Source: Streptomyces sp. NBC_00341 (lineage in GTDB: Bacteria; Actinomycetota; Actinomycetes; Streptomycetales; Streptomycetaceae). Taken from it: a DNA stretch of 64,000 bases. Below are positions 63,996-64,000 of this stretch, piece after piece (within the stretch, counting starts at the first letter, position 1; each line of letters starts with the position of its first letter). The notes under the pieces are model-generated. The model searched no databases. It was not told where the DNA came from and saw only the letters and a program-made list of their open reading frames with translations. The DNA lies in the NCBI RefSeq assembly GCF_041435055.1, contig NZ_CP108002.1, positions 6,262,001 through 6,326,000 on the forward strand, in the 5' to 3' direction. A program made the position numbers and the translations under genes.

Positions 63996-64000
63996 GCCGC

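Overview
The window is high-GC DNA with strong third-position G/C bias, GTG starts, GGAGG-type ribosome sites, apparently leaderless promoters and hairpin terminators lacking U-tracts. Together with the gene families this points to a Streptomyces chromosome, core region. The order (icmA, pyk-ackA-pta, pfkA, dctA, glgB-mak-treS-glgE/glgP, glgX) matches, from memory and unchecked, the S. coelicolor stretch around SCO5415-SCO5458. I see no tRNA, rRNA, insertion sequence, prophage or CRISPR array.

Layout. (1) 131-8911: an iron-regulated siderophore uptake operon behind a near-consensus iron box: lipoprotein, two FecCD permeases, ATPase, a two-gene ABC heterodimer with one dead and one live ATP site, and a siderophore-interacting reductase. 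(2) 8922-12342: ArsR-like regulator divergent from an MFS exporter, a MarR regulator and a DUF3817 membrane protein. (3) 12414-17252: isobutyryl-CoA mutase large subunit behind a 24-bp palindromic operator, a secreted alpha/beta hydrolase, a TetR regulator with a likely operator, and a thioredoxin-TPR protein. (4) 17357-20528: a three-gene uncharacterised envelope cassette (DUF6230, DUF6114, Pro/Ser/Lys-rich exported protein). (5) 20620-26716: central carbon block pyk, ackA, pta and divergent pfkA. (6) 26842-32383: XRE-type regulator, CitA/CitB-like two-component system divergent from a dicarboxylate symporter, and a MerR-thioredoxin pair with a textbook MerR promoter. (7) 32507-45254: secreted HAD phosphatase, then the GlgE alpha-glucan pathway (glgE-treS-mak-glgB) divergent from glgP. 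(8) 45481-55439: secreted polysaccharide-lyase-like protein, M4 metalloprotease, GntR-TetR fusion regulator with an MFS exporter, and a second heterodimeric ABC exporter. (9) 55605-63955: TPR/membrane protein, ABC-2 exporter with NarL-type two-component system, glgX, and an L,D-transpeptidase lipoprotein.

How the parts work together. TreS, Mak, GlgE and GlgB turn trehalose into branched alpha-1,4/1,6-glucan through maltose-1-phosphate; GlgP and GlgX take the glucan back to sugar phosphates, which PfkA, Pyk, Pta and AckA can carry to pyruvate and acetate. Redox maintenance is represented by two thioredoxin-type genes. The least understood block is the cassette at 17851-20528; the most informative regulatory DNA is at 12414-12443, 16050-16072, 31589-31619, 42018-42650 and 56512-56539.
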